Notes: generated by a model not told the origin, from the letters alone. A stretch of DNA of 64,000 bases from MFD04716-140 sp963703125 (GCA_963703125.1 OY969790.1:372001-436000); one strand, 5' to 3'. Counted from the first letter of the stretch, positions 35,655-45,503 are shown. Made by a program: numbers and translations.

Positions 35655-36537
35655 ATGAGTACCATGTTAAAACAAAAACCTACTTTAGAAGCCATTGAGC
35701 CCGACTTTGGCCATTCATTTACCTATCAAAAGTTCGATCAGTATAAATTGAATAAGAATAATATATGGCATTACCACCCCGAAATTGAATTGGTCTATGT
35801 AAATGGCGGCTCTGGCAAACGCCAGATTGGAAGTCACATATCCTATTACACCAATGGTGACCTTATATTAATAGGAAGCAACATGCCCCATTGCGGTTTT
35901 ACAGATCATTTGACCGGTAATATGAGTGAAACCGTGGTACAAATGAAAACTGACTTTTTGGGCAATGAGTTTTTTGGGATACCTGAAATGAAAAAAATTC
36001 AATCCTTGTTTGAAATTGCCAAGGGCGGAATTGCTTTCGTTGGAAAAACAAAACGGAAAATCGGGGAAAAAATGGAAATATTGGAGTACCAGACCGATTT
36101 TCAGCGTCTCCTATCCATATTGAATATTTTGAACGAACTTGGAAAATCCGAAGAATACAGGATATTAAATGCCGAAGGGTTCTCAATGGAAACGGAAGTA
36201 AAGGATAACGACCGTATCAATATCGTATTCAATCATGTCAAGAATAATTTCAAGGAAGAGATCACGCTAGACGAAATTGCCGATTTGGTGAGTATGACCG
36301 TACCTTCGTTTTGCAGATATTTCAAAAAAATAACCAATAAGACCTTTGTGCAGTTCGTGAACGAATACAGGTTGGTCCGATGCTTCCAAATTATTGGCGG
36401 AAAAGCCAATGAGCATAACCGAGGTTTGTTTTGAAAGTGGCTTCAACAATTTCTCCCATTTCAATAAATCCTTCAAATCTTTTACGGGGCAAAATCCGTC
36501 AGAATATCGAAATCAATTGAAGACCCTGTTGCAGTAG
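35655..36537 (+). pseudogene. AraC-family regulator with N-terminal cupin, broken by a +1 frameshift
   Basis: Starts at the ATG at 35655 (or 35664). The N-terminal cupin (HYHPEIELVYVNGGSGKRQIG) and the first HTH of the AraC domain (TLDEIADLVSMTVPSFCRYFKKIT) are in the first frame, which then runs off to a stop at 36434. After VNEYRLVR the expected sequence continues in the next frame from about 36380: ASKLLAEKPMSITEVCFESGF, then FSHFNKSFKSFTGQNPSEYR, to a stop at 36537. Removing one base (GTCCGATGC to GTCCATGC) gives an intact 293-residue protein with both helix-turn-helix motifs. Likely a carbohydrate-responsive regulator. Confidence 0.86.
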
Positions 36538-36591
36538 ACTCAGAAATGTTTGTTCAAAGGAATTTATTGCTTCTTTTTGGCCGGATGGAAC

Positions 36592-37362
36592 CTAAAACAA
36601 ATCATTCAAAACCCCTGCCAAACGCACACCTCCCTTTAATAGCTGGGATTCAACTGTGTCCCACCATACATAACCATATCTGTAATATAATTTTTCCCCG
36701 GGCTCTACGGAATCGTAAATGAGATTGGCCAAATCTTGGGATTCTTCAACCCAGTCATAAATAGTACCCTGCTTAATTTTGGAAATTTGTTCCTTGGATA
36801 ATTTGGGCAATGATTCTGAAAGTTCGGTATAGCTCATTTCATAATCATCAATCATATTATCGTCCCATATTTTATGAAGGTTTGTTCCCCTATTGAACCA
36901 TTGCAACTGAATGTCATTGCCTCCCTTGTCCTCCAATCTACCTACATGCATAGGTTGATGTAGATCACCCAAAAAATGGACCAACATTTTCAAGTAAAAA
37001 GCCCTGTCCGATTTTGAACTATGCTCATTTTTAATAATTTTTATGCACTCCTCTATGCCCATGATCAGATCACCGTATGGACTAGGAGGAACATCAGTGT
37101 ACTTTTTATCGGCAGGATAATTCACAAAATGCCAAGGGCCAAATTTTTTAAAAACCGAATCGGCCTTTATTTCATCGGCAAAATTTGAAACGGAAGCCAG
37201 GCTTCTACCGTCCAATATCTTTTCAATCGCTTTTCGAGCTTTTTTTGTTAAATGATATTGAGCAACTTCACCAATCACCCTATGTCCCGTTTTTGACCAA
37301 TAGGGAGGATTTCCAAATGAGAATTGACAAAGAATAAGAAGCAAGAGGGCTATTTTTTTCAT
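36592..37362 (-). CDS. S1/P1-type nuclease, secreted
   Basis: 256 residues with a signal peptide (cleavage near FSFGN). In this family the mature N-terminal tryptophan binds zinc; here WSKTGHRVIGEVAQYHL follows after NPPY. The other zinc ligands are in HFVNYP, MLVHFLGDLHQPMHVG (HxxxD and H) and NLHKIWDDNMI. The family cleaves single-stranded DNA and RNA in a zinc-dependent way and supplies phosphate or nucleosides. No operon partner. Confidence 0.92.
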   Translation of the reverse strand: MKKIALLLLILCQFSFGNPPYWSKTGHRVIGEVAQYHLTKKARKAIEKILDGRSLASVSNFADEIKADSVFKKFGPWHFVNYPADKKYTDVPPSPYGDLIMGIEECIKIIKNEHSSKSDRAFYLKMLVHFLGDLHQPMHVGRLEDKGGNDIQLQWFNRGTNLHKIWDDNMIDDYEMSYTELSESLPKLSKEQISKIKQGTIYDWVEESQDLANLIYDSVEPGEKLYYRYGYVWWDTVESQLLKGGVRLAGVLNDLF

Positions 37363-37376
37363 TTACGGACTTTTGC

Positions 37377-37384
37377 CAAAAGTA
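37377..37384 (-). promoter_or_regulatory. -7 element TACTTTTG
   Basis: TACTTTTG on the minus strand, 15 bases before the ATG of the S1/P1 nuclease at 37362, matches TAnnTTTG. The -33 box is not clear. Confidence 0.4.
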
Positions 37385-37465
37385 GAAAAACGATTTTTAA
37401 TCTATTGTTAACAAATGGTACGGTTTCATATTTTAATGTGATATTGCAATCATAAATAATTTACA

Positions 37466-39715
37466 TTGATTTTAAAGAAAATTAAATCGCCCACACTCAG
37501 ATATGGCATCATAGCGGGATTGGCAATTCTTATTGCGACCATTCTTTTTCTGCTGAGTATTTCTTTTGGAATGTGGGGAAAACTGCCCAATAAGAAAGAG
37601 CTTTCCAACTTTCAATATCAAAGGGCGTCCGAGGTCTTTACGGCGGATAGCATACTTATAGGAAAATATTATTTGATGAACCGGCAACCTATCCCTTTTG
37701 AAGAAATTCCGAAACACCTATTAAATGCCTTGATAGCTATCGAAGATGAGCGATTTTTTGAGCATTCAGGAATTGATTATCGCAGCTTACTAAGAGTTGG
37801 CCTTAAAACGATTTTAATGCAAGATCAATCCGCAGGAGGGGGAAGCACATTGACCCAGCAATTGGCCAAAAACCTCTATCCGAGAAAAGATCGCAAGAAA
37901 ACAAACGTTGTTGTGGACAAGGTGAAGGAAATGATTATTGCGTCAAGACTTGAAAGCATGTATTCCAAAGATGAGATTCTTACCCATTACCTCAATACCG
38001 TCTCATTTGGTGACAATACCTTCGGGATCGAAAGTGCTTCCTTGAAATTTTTCAATAAAAGAACCTATGATTTACGAATTGAGGAGGCTTCTACATTGAT
38101 TGGGATGTTAAAAGCTACCTATGGCTATAATCCGAGGATATTTCCCAAAAATAGCCTCAACCGTCGAAATCTTGTCGTGCAGGCAATGCAGAACAACGAT
38201 TTCCTATCGGAGAAAGAAAAGGACAGTATCACAAAAATTCCCTTACAACTTGATTATAAGGAATACAATTATAATGATGGTATTGCACCCTACTTTCGGG
38301 AAGAAGTCCGGAAACAGATGATAAAATGGACTTTGGAACAGAAAGAAAAGGGGGAAGATTATAATTTATACACCTCTGGCCTAAAAATTTACACGACCCT
38401 TGACTATAAAATGCAATCACTGGCCGAAAAATCAATGATTGAACACATGACCGTGCTGCAAAACAGTTTTGAGAAAAGCTATGGGAAAAATGCACCTTGG
38501 ATAAAAGATAAAAAACTATTGGATAAACTGGTCAAAAGAACAGACGCTTACAAAAAGATGAAAGCCAAAGGATGGAGCGATTCCCAAATCACGGACTCGC
38601 TTGGAAAAAAAAGGACTATGATTTTATCGGATTCAACTGGCAAAAAATCTGTTGAAGCAAGTACCGTGGACAGTATTCGCCATTACATGAAATTTCTAAA
38701 TACCGGATCATTGGCTATAGACCCTGCTACAGGAGCTGTTAAAACATGGATTGGAGGTATTGATTTTAAATATTTCAAGTATGACCATATCTCCCAAAGT
38801 AAGCGTCAGGTCGGGTCTACTTTTAAACCTATTGTATACACGGCAGCTTTGGAGAAAGGAATGTCTCCCTGTACCTATTTCTCCGCTGAGGAAATCGAAT
38901 ATGAAAACCTAAAGGGCTGGTCTCCCAGCAATTCTGGTAATGCGGATGAAGCCTACCTCAATTATTCCATGGAACAGGCCCTAAGCAATTCCGTCAATAC
39001 CGTTGCCGTAAAAGTAATGGAGAAAACAGGAATTTTAGAAGTTATAAGACAGGCGAACAAAATGGGCATTACTACCAAATTACCAAACGAACCTTCGTTA
39101 GCGCTGGGAACCGGTGAAATAAAGATTTCCGAATTGGCCGGTGCCTATGCCAGTTATGTTAATGATGGTAAACCGATTACGCCCTTTATAATAAGTACCA
39201 TAGCAAATCAAAAAGATTCTGTTTTGACCCGATTTGAACCTCAAATTGCCGAAAAAAGAGCATTTTCTGATGAAAATCGACAATTTATGATAGAAATGAT
39301 GAAATCTACCATAAATGACGGAACCGCTGCGCGAATACGATCAACCTATCATCTTACGAATGACATTGCCGGCAAAACAGGAACTACCCAAAACAATAAA
39401 GATGCGTGGTTCGTGGCTTTAATGCCAAAATTGGTCCACATAACTTGGGTAGGTCTTGATAATCAAGAAATAGGTTTTAACAGCACAAGTCTAGGTCAAG
39501 GTGCAAATGCGGCCCTACCCCTATTTGCCCTTTGGCTACAAAAATTGAACAAGGAACCCGATTTTGATAAAGTAACAAAAGCACATTTTGAAAAACCTGG
39601 TCAAACCGTTCTGGAACAATTGGATTGTGACCCAATTAAGAAAGATGGTTTCTTTAAACGCTTATTTAAGAACCCCAACAAAAAGAAAGTAAAGAAATTC
39701 CGATCCAAGAATTGA
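37466..39715 (+). CDS. Bifunctional penicillin-binding protein (PBP1A class)
   Basis: 749 residues. The best start is the TTG at 37466, as no ATG precedes the membrane anchor (YGIIAGLAILIATILFLLSI). GT51 glycosyltransferase motifs: AIEDERFFEHSGIDYRS and GGGSTLTQQLAKNLYPRK. Transpeptidase motifs: GSTFKPIVYTAALE (SxxK), SNSVN (SxN) and GKTGTT (KTG). It polymerises and crosslinks peptidoglycan in the periplasm. A basic tail (KKKVKKFRSKN) closes it. Divergent from the S1/P1 nuclease gene. Confidence 0.94.
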   Translation: MILKKIKSPTLRYGIIAGLAILIATILFLLSISFGMWGKLPNKKELSNFQYQRASEVFTADSILIGKYYLMNRQPIPFEEIPKHLLNALIAIEDERFFEHSGIDYRSLLRVGLKTILMQDQSAGGGSTLTQQLAKNLYPRKDRKKTNVVVDKVKEMIIASRLESMYSKDEILTHYLNTVSFGDNTFGIESASLKFFNKRTYDLRIEEASTLIGMLKATYGYNPRIFPKNSLNRRNLVVQAMQNNDFLSEKEKDSITKIPLQLDYKEYNYNDGIAPYFREEVRKQMIKWTLEQKEKGEDYNLYTSGLKIYTTLDYKMQSLAEKSMIEHMTVLQNSFEKSYGKNAPWIKDKKLLDKLVKRTDAYKKMKAKGWSDSQITDSLGKKRTMILSDSTGKKSVEASTVDSIRHYMKFLNTGSLAIDPATGAVKTWIGGIDFKYFKYDHISQSKRQVGSTFKPIVYTAALEKGMSPCTYFSAEEIEYENLKGWSPSNSGNADEAYLNYSMEQALSNSVNTVAVKVMEKTGILEVIRQANKMGITTKLPNEPSLALGTGEIKISELAGAYASYVNDGKPITPFIISTIANQKDSVLTRFEPQIAEKRAFSDENRQFMIEMMKSTINDGTAARIRSTYHLTNDIAGKTGTTQNNKDAWFVALMPKLVHITWVGLDNQEIGFNSTSLGQGANAALPLFALWLQKLNKEPDFDKVTKAHFEKPGQTVLEQLDCDPIKKDGFFKRLFKNPNKKKVKKFRSKN

Positions 39716-39919
39716 TATATGTTCGGGTGGCACCAAAATTTTGTATCCATTCAATTGGATATTTAATTTTCACATAATGGTATCAGCTGCCGACCTGTTC
39801 AATCCCATATCCCTTTATTATTACTTTTTATTCACCAAAATACAGATTCATGAATCTAAAATTTGGCAATTGGGGAGCATGTTTGGGTTTTTAAACGAAA
39901 AGCGGTCTGAGAATTTGAT

Positions 39920-39927
39920 TATATTTG
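39920..39927 (+). promoter_or_regulatory. -7 element TATATTTG
   Basis: TATATTTG, 22 bases before the ATG at 39950, fits TAnnTTTG. The 234 bases between the PBP stop and this gene otherwise show no supported feature. Confidence 0.42.
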
Positions 39928-39949
39928 AAAGGTACCCAACCAGCCTTTT

Positions 39950-41227
39950 ATGACCACAGAACTGCTTAAAGACCCTTTAATTACCAATGATACAGTTGTT
40001 TTTGGCCTTTTGACACTTTGTCTCGGCTTTATTTTTTACACCTCATCACTTAAGACCGGTTTTTGGAGCAAATTCTATAGTATAGTACCGGCTGTATTAA
40101 TGTGCTATCTCTTACCATCAATCTTAGTGAGCATGGGTGTAGTTTCCGATGCCGGTTCAAATCTTTATTTTATGGCCAGCCGGTATTTGCTTCCCGCGGC
40201 CCTGGTGTTGATGACATTGAGTATTGACTTAAAGGCCATAGCCAATTTAGGCTCAAAGGCACTTATTATGTTCCTGACAGGTTCTCTCGGAATCATAATT
40301 GGTGAGCCCATAGCTATTTTAATTGTTTCCATATTTTCACCGGAAACTGTCGGTGGAAGTGGATTTGATGCTATTTGGCGTGGACTATCCACCATTGCGG
40401 GAAGTTGGATCGGCGGAGGGGCCAACCAAGCGGCCATGCTTGAAATATACAAGTATAATCCCGAAAAATATGGTGGAATGGTCTTAATAGACATTGTAGT
40501 AGCCAATGTTTGGATGGCCATATTACTGCTAGGGGTTGGGCGTACAAAACAAATTGATAAATGGCTGAAAGCTGATACCTCATCAATCGAAGTCTTAAAG
40601 GCGAAAGTGACCGCGCATACTGAAAAAATACAAAGGATACCTACGCTCAAAGATTATATGATGTTATTGTTTTTTGCATTCACCAGTGTTGGAGTGGCAC
40701 ATTTTTTTGGAGATTATTTGAGCGCGTTTCTAGAAACTAATTTTCAGTTTGTTCAAGATAAGAAAGGATTCTTTTCATTTGTGGGAGAGAGTTTCTTTTG
40801 GATGGTCGTTATCGCCACCACTGCCGGTATCGCCTTGTCATTCACCAAGGCTAAAAATTATGAAGGGGCAGGGGCAAGTAAAATAGGTGGAATGTTCATA
40901 TACATATTGGTGGCAACCATAGGAATGAAAATGGATTTGGGCAAGGTTCTTGAAAATCCTGGTTTGATAGCTATCGGATTTATTTGGATTTCAATCCATG
41001 CCGGATTGCTAATACTGGTGGCAAAGTTGATCAAAGCACCCTATTTCTTTTTGGCCGTCGGAAGTCAGGCCAATGTGGGCGGCGCGGCTTCCGCGCCTGT
41101 TGTTGCGGCAGAGTTTCATTCGTCGTTGGCATCGGTTGGGGTATTGTTAGCGGTATTCGGATATGTAGTCGGTACCGCCGGAGCATTACTATGTGCCTAC
41201 TTAATGGAAATTGCTTCAACACTTTAA
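39950..41227 (+). CDS. DUF819-family integral membrane protein
   Basis: 425 residues and about ten membrane helices. STIAGSWIGGGANQAAMLEIY and AVGSQANVGGAASAPVVAAEF are the two inverted-repeat glycine-rich signatures of DUF819 (YjcL-like) proteins, which resemble ion or amino-acid transporters. The substrate is unknown. A central soluble loop (about 205-235) separates the halves. Its neighbours give no clear pathway. Confidence 0.85.
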   Translation: MTTELLKDPLITNDTVVFGLLTLCLGFIFYTSSLKTGFWSKFYSIVPAVLMCYLLPSILVSMGVVSDAGSNLYFMASRYLLPAALVLMTLSIDLKAIANLGSKALIMFLTGSLGIIIGEPIAILIVSIFSPETVGGSGFDAIWRGLSTIAGSWIGGGANQAAMLEIYKYNPEKYGGMVLIDIVVANVWMAILLLGVGRTKQIDKWLKADTSSIEVLKAKVTAHTEKIQRIPTLKDYMMLLFFAFTSVGVAHFFGDYLSAFLETNFQFVQDKKGFFSFVGESFFWMVVIATTAGIALSFTKAKNYEGAGASKIGGMFIYILVATIGMKMDLGKVLENPGLIAIGFIWISIHAGLLILVAKLIKAPYFFLAVGSQANVGGAASAPVVAAEFHSSLASVGVLLAVFGYVVGTAGALLCAYLMEIASTL

Positions 41228-41326
41228 TTTCTGTATTCCGGACATTCAACAATTTAACTTTCATCAGACATAATTCAAAACCTGAATCAAAAATTTTATT
41301 GATATTTGCGCCATCTAAATTATACC

Positions 41327-42037
41327 ATGAAAAAAATAGTTTTTTTTACAATTCTCTCTTCCCTATTAATAGCTTGCGGTGGCGATACCAAAAATACCAT
41401 GATCGTAACGGGTAAGGTAAAAGGACTTAAAAAAGGGATCTTATACTTACAAAGTGTTCCAGATTCCACATTGGTCACTATCGATTCTCTTGAAGTGGAT
41501 GGAGATAGTAGTTTTGAATTCAAGACAGAGGTAGTTAGTCCAGAAATCTTCTACTTATACCTGAAAAAAGAAGATAACAATGAGATAAATGATCGAATCC
41601 GTTTTTTTGGGGAACCTGGTAACATTTCTATCAACACGACATGGAATTCATTCGATTCCAAGGCCCAAATTGAAGGTTCTGAAACACAAAAAAAATATGA
41701 GGAATACCTAAAAGTGATGTCCAGATTTAACACCAGAGATTTGGAAATAGTCAACAGTGCTGTCAAATCGGGAATTAAATTTGATTCAATTCAAAGGGAT
41801 TCCATCTTAAATCTAAGCGATAAAAACTTAAAAAGAAGTTATTCGTATGCCATTAACTTTGCCCTGACCAATAAGGATTCGTACATCGCCCCCTTTATTG
41901 CCTTGCAAGAAATACCGGATGCCAATAGGGTATATCTCGATTCTATTTATAATTCAATAACCCCAGAAGTTGCCGAATCAAAGTATGGTCTTGCATTAAA
42001 GGAATACTTGGATAAATTGAGAAAGTCCCAAGAATAA
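41327..42037 (+). CDS. Lipoprotein with DUF4369-like N-terminal domain
   Basis: 236 residues from the ATG at 41327. Lipobox LLIACGG (cysteine at about residue 17). The N-terminal sandwich (VTGKVKGLKKGILYLQSVPD, SLEVDGDSSFEFKTEV) is the DUF4369 pattern that precedes AhpC/TSA thioredoxin domains in Bacteroidetes. Here the thioredoxin part is absent and the C-terminal half is helical. Its function is unknown. A bidirectional terminator overlaps the stop. Confidence 0.8.
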   Translation: MKKIVFFTILSSLLIACGGDTKNTMIVTGKVKGLKKGILYLQSVPDSTLVTIDSLEVDGDSSFEFKTEVVSPEIFYLYLKKEDNNEINDRIRFFGEPGNISINTTWNSFDSKAQIEGSETQKKYEEYLKVMSRFNTRDLEIVNSAVKSGIKFDSIQRDSILNLSDKNLKRSYSYAINFALTNKDSYIAPFIALQEIPDANRVYLDSIYNSITPEVAESKYGLALKEYLDKLRKSQE

Positions 42038-42064
42038 AAAAGGCCCTTAAAGGGCCTTTTTTAT
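42036..42064. terminator. Bidirectional terminator
   Basis: AAAAAAGGCCCTT / AAGGGCCTTTTTT with almost no loop, between the convergent lipoprotein gene (ends 42037) and the small coiled protein gene (ends 42086). Confidence 0.85.
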
Positions 42065-42085
42065 TGTGTATTCGAACAGTGCTTG

Positions 42086-42355
42086 CTATGCTAACTTGTT
42101 TAAATCATCCACTAAAGCTGTAGCCTTTTTTTCAAGTTCTTCACGAACACCTTTAAGATGCTTTTTTTTATCTTCTATTTTTCGCATGTTTACTTTTGCG
42201 ATCAAATCGTCAAATGTTTCAATTGCGCTGTCAATAATCTTGTTGCCTTCTTTGGTGTCATTTTTACCTTTAGCCGCTTCCACAATTGAAACTGCCTCAA
42301 TAATATCGCCCAAAACATAATTTATGTCTTTCTTTAAATTTCTTATACTTGCCAT
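42086..42355 (-). CDS. Small conserved helical protein
   Basis: 89 residues from the ATG at 42355. Highly charged and helical (MASIRNLKKDINYVLGDIIE, later KIEDKKKHLKGVREELEKKA), so probably a coiled-coil. I recognise it as a type often seen as a hypothetical protein in Flavobacteriaceae, but no function is known to me. It has its own -7 promoter element. Confidence 0.7.
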   Translation of the reverse strand: MASIRNLKKDINYVLGDIIEAVSIVEAAKGKNDTKEGNKIIDSAIETFDDLIAKVNMRKIEDKKKHLKGVREELEKKATALVDDLNKLA

Positions 42356-42372
42356 TACTAAATATTTTTTGC

Positions 42373-42380
42373 AAAAGTAA
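42373..42380 (-). promoter_or_regulatory. -7 element TACTTTTG
   Basis: TACTTTTG on the minus strand, 18 bases before the ATG at 42355, fits TAnnTTTG; a TTG lies 9 bases further upstream, too close for a -33 box. Confidence 0.4.
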
Positions 42381-42460
42381 GTTTTTTTCAATCATTGTGG
42401 GAATAAATATAATAGTCCGATTTTCAAAACATTGAAACTGCCCAATTATATGCCCTCTCA

Positions 42461-43429
42461 TTATATAGTGACTTCCAAAAGCTTGGCCCCTGCAGTTTCT
42501 ATTCCAATTCGCATTGAGTTGGCCGAAACCAAGAGGGTCTCTCCATTTTTTATCGGGGCACTACCAAAATCATTCTCAATAGTTGCCGAACCGGCAACAC
42601 ACATAAAAATGGTAAAAGAATCTCGTGTGGAGGTATTGATTTCCAGATTCTTTGTCAGATTTAAATAGTTAGTTTTGAAATATGGGCAATCAACCATAGG
42701 ATTGGTCCTATCTGCAGTCTTGGCGTAATTTACTTTAAAATCCTCCTTTACACTATAATCAATGGCTTCCAGAGCAAGCTCAGTATGCAATTCCCTATAA
42801 TTACCGTCTTTATCCTTTCTATTAAAATCATAAACGCGATAGGTAACATCCGAGGTTTGCTGTATTTCAGCCAACATTACACCCGCTCCAATAGCATGGA
42901 TTTTACCCGTATTTATGAAAAAAGTATCGCCTTCCTTTACTTTTTCATAGTTAAGCAAACCAAGTAATTCATTTTCCTTAATGCTCTTGGAATATTCTTC
43001 CTTGCTTACTTCCCTATTAAATCCTATAATCAATTCAGACCCTTCATCAGCATTCATAATATACCACATTTCGGTTTTTCCAAAGGAATCGTGGCGCTCT
43101 TTGGCCAATTTATCATTGGGATGTAATTGAATTGAGAGATCTTCTTTTGCATCAATAAATTTAATCAAAATGGGGAATTCTCTCCCAAACCTTTGAACCA
43201 CACTTTTGCCCAACAAATCATCGGGGTGAGCGTCAATAAGGTTTTGGAGTGACAAACCTTTAAGATCTCCATTTGAAACATTTGAAATATCTCCTGGAAC
43301 TGTAGAAAGTTCCCAACTCTCCCCGGTAATATCCGAGGTCAAGGGTTTACCTAGAACTTTACCAAGTTTGGTGCCGCCCCACAAACGCTCTTTAAGAATT
43401 GGGTCAAATTTTAAGGGATAAAATTTCAT
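42461..43429 (-). CDS. manA: Mannose-6-phosphate isomerase, class I
   Basis: 322 residues from the ATG at 43429 (KFYPLKFDPILKERLWGG); an ATG at 43453 is an alternative. Zinc-site motifs: LSIQLHPND, GKTEMWYIM, and TGKIHAIGAGVMLAEIQQTSDVTYRVYD, the family hallmark. This is the short Bacillus-like type. It interconverts fructose-6-phosphate and mannose-6-phosphate for glycan synthesis. Last gene of a likely idi-queD-manA transcript, though 97 bases separate it from queD. Confidence 0.92.
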   Translation of the reverse strand: MKFYPLKFDPILKERLWGGTKLGKVLGKPLTSDITGESWELSTVPGDISNVSNGDLKGLSLQNLIDAHPDDLLGKSVVQRFGREFPILIKFIDAKEDLSIQLHPNDKLAKERHDSFGKTEMWYIMNADEGSELIIGFNREVSKEEYSKSIKENELLGLLNYEKVKEGDTFFINTGKIHAIGAGVMLAEIQQTSDVTYRVYDFNRKDKDGNYRELHTELALEAIDYSVKEDFKVNYAKTADRTNPMVDCPYFKTNYLNLTKNLEINTSTRDSFTIFMCVAGSATIENDFGSAPIKNGETLLVSANSMRIGIETAGAKLLEVTI

Positions 43430-43526
43430 TTGAAGTTGTATTTGCTTTGACATTTTACTTTGAGAGCGAGGAAAATTAATTTGTAAAGTAAGGTTTAACA
43501 AGTTCGTGGTTGGGTATCCAAAATAT

Positions 43527-43934
43527 TCAACCAGAAAATGTAACAAAATTTCTAGGGGTTTCATATAGCGTTACCTCTAGCTGTTTGGATGCATCAATAT
43601 GATTTCTCAACCTTTTCCATACAACGACCGAAATATTCTCGGCTGTAGGGTTCATTGTTTTAAATTCAGGAACTTCCAAGTTCAAGTTTTTATGATCCAT
43701 GTAATCCTCGATTTCTGTCTTTATCAAATCTTTGAGAATCTTCATATCCATTACAAATCCGGTCTCGGAATCAATTTCGCCGGTAACACTAACAATAAGT
43801 TCGTAATTGTGTCCATGAAAATTGGGATTGTTACATTTTCCAAAAACAGAATCATTTCTCTCATCGTCCCAATCTTGACGGAACAAACGATGTGCCGCAT
43901 TAAAATGGGCTTTTCTACTTACTTTAACTCTCAT
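43527..43934 (-). CDS. queD: 6-pyruvoyl-tetrahydropterin synthase / QueD-family protein
   Basis: 135 residues. Zinc histidines in AHFNAAHRL and NFHGHNYEL, the catalytic cysteine in GKCNNPNFHG, and YMDHKNLNL plus PTAENIS complete the active site. The family makes 6-carboxytetrahydropterin for queuosine or a related pterin. Its ATG overlaps the stop of the isoprenoid isomerase gene (TAATG), so the two are translated together; no metabolic link is apparent. Confidence 0.92.
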   Translation of the reverse strand: MRVKVSRKAHFNAAHRLFRQDWDDERNDSVFGKCNNPNFHGHNYELIVSVTGEIDSETGFVMDMKILKDLIKTEIEDYMDHKNLNLEVPEFKTMNPTAENISVVVWKRLRNHIDASKQLEVTLYETPRNFVTFSG

Positions 43935-44464
43935 TATTGCAGTTGGTTTTGAAGAATATAGCCGTAAAATTTTTCAAATATAATCTTGAACCATGCGGTG
44001 TATAGATCCGGATTTTTTGAAATATCATCTTTTATGGCCTCTGGGAACATCCATTTCCAATCGGCTACCTCATCTTTGTTAAAAACAGGGTCTTCGTCAA
44101 AGTATCCGATCATGACGTGATCTAACTCGTGCTCTGTTAACCCATTATCAAATGGAGCTCTATAAATAAAGGAAAATAATTCTTTGAGCTGGGTCCGAAA
44201 GCCCATTTCTTCTTGCAACCGTCTTTGACCGGCCTCTACATTGGTTTCACCCGTTCTCTGATGGCTACAACAGGTATTGGTCCATAATAAAGGGGAATGA
44301 TATTTATGGGCTGCTCTCTGCTGAAGCATTGTCTCACCTTTCTGGTTCATAATAAAAACCGAGAATGCCCGATGTAGCAGTGCTTTTTCATGCGCTTCCA
44401 TTTTAGGCATGGTACCTAATTCTTCATCGGCTTTGTTGACCAAAATTACCCTTTCTTCCTCCAT
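43934..44464 (-). CDS. idi: Isopentenyl-diphosphate delta-isomerase, type I
   Basis: 176 residues, Nudix-type fold. Active-site residues are visible: NTCCSHQ (catalytic cysteine and metal histidine), EEMGF in the Nudix-like helix, and LTEHELDHVMIGYF with the metal-binding glutamates. It balances IPP and DMAPP for isoprenoid synthesis. First gene of the idi-queD-manA run. Confidence 0.95.
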   Translation of the reverse strand: MEEERVILVNKADEELGTMPKMEAHEKALLHRAFSVFIMNQKGETMLQQRAAHKYHSPLLWTNTCCSHQRTGETNVEAGQRRLQEEMGFRTQLKELFSFIYRAPFDNGLTEHELDHVMIGYFDEDPVFNKDEVADWKWMFPEAIKDDISKNPDLYTAWFKIIFEKFYGYILQNQLQ

Positions 44465-44549
44465 TTTGTAAAAATAAGACCTTTCCTAGTTTATTAGGTT
44501 AAGCCTTTCATAAAAATGGTAAAATAGTATTGAGAATTCTGGGCAAAAT

Positions 44550-45503
44550 CTAAAAAAACCGGGGGGACTTTAGATTTCCTTTTGTTGTTATGAAGTCGTA
44601 TCGTAAAATCACCTCGAAAGATCCATCATTGAACCTTGCACTGCCCAATTCAGTAGTTTCTTTATCATAGGCTATGCCGATAAGAAACTTGTTGTTGATT
44701 TGAAAACCGGCCATACCACTTAAGGCGGCATCCCATCTGTAGGCAGCTCCTAATATGAATTTTTCGTTCAACATGAAGTTGGCGGAAAGATCAACTTGCA
44801 AGGGTGCACCCTTTACCAGTTTTGTAAGTAAAGTAGGCTTGAATTTTAAGAAAGTGTTCAAGTCCCATACATAGCCAGTTATAAAATAAAAATTCATCTG
44901 CTCCTTGGCGGTAGACAATGATGATTTGTCAAAATGTGAGGTTTCAAGAAACCTAGGCACTGACAGTCCGGCATAAAAATGTTCTGTATGATAGTAAATT
45001 CCCGCACCAATGTTAGGGGCCAACCTATTGGCAATATCCTGCTGCAAAGTAGGATCCGTGGTATATTGATTGAGCTCGGAAAAACGTACATCCAAAAGAT
45101 TGGCACTCCCTTTTAGTCCAAAACTTAGCTTTCCTTCCGTTGAGGTATAGACAGTATAGGAAAAATCAATATCAAAATTGGTTTCCGAGGTTGGCCCTAT
45201 CTTATCATTAACAATGGATAATCCCAACCCAACACCTCTATATCCTATTGGTGAATGAATATTAAAGGTTTGGGTTTTTGGGGCGCCATCAAGTCCTACC
45301 CATTGAGATCTATGCAAAAGAGCTAAACTAATATGTCCTCTAGAGCCTGCGTACCCAGGGTTGACACTAACGGTATTATACATGTATTGCGTATACTGCG
45401 CATCTTGTTGAGCTGCCGCATCTTGGAAACACAGCAAAGCACACAAAAGTGTCAGTGAGCCTATCCATTTAAACCAATTTGTATGTTTCCTTTTATAATG
45501 CAT
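44550..45503 (-). CDS. PorP/SprF-family type IX secretion outer-membrane protein
   Basis: 317 residues with a signal peptide (cleavage after DAAAQQ). QDAQYTQYMYNTVSVNPGYAGSRG and the end SFEVILRYDF...SPRFF are the PorP/SprF signatures; in between are beta-strand pairs of an outer-membrane barrel. SprF-like proteins are needed for export or surface attachment of specific large adhesins that carry type B (CHU_C) sorting domains. This gene lies nine bases after exactly such a protein, so a dedicated pair is likely. About half of the sequence is identical in pattern to the second copy at 63065. Confidence 0.93.
   Translation of the reverse strand: MHYKRKHTNWFKWIGSLTLLCALLCFQDAAAQQDAQYTQYMYNTVSVNPGYAGSRGHISLALLHRSQWVGLDGAPKTQTFNIHSPIGYRGVGLGLSIVNDKIGPTSETNFDIDFSYTVYTSTEGKLSFGLKGSANLLDVRFSELNQYTTDPTLQQDIANRLAPNIGAGIYYHTEHFYAGLSVPRFLETSHFDKSSLSTAKEQMNFYFITGYVWDLNTFLKFKPTLLTKLVKGAPLQVDLSANFMLNEKFILGAAYRWDAALSGMAGFQINNKFLIGIAYDKETTELGSARFNDGSFEVILRYDFITTKGNLKSPRFF

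Noticed and set aside
39741..39953. 70-codon open frame before the DUF819 gene
   Set aside because: No homology, and it overlaps the likely -7 box and the next start. Composition looks non-coding.
44546..44577. AAATCTAAA / TTTAGATTT inverted repeat at the end of the PorP/SprF gene as a terminator
   Set aside because: The hairpin overlaps the last codons and the stop, its stem is AT-only and no distinct T-run follows outside it.
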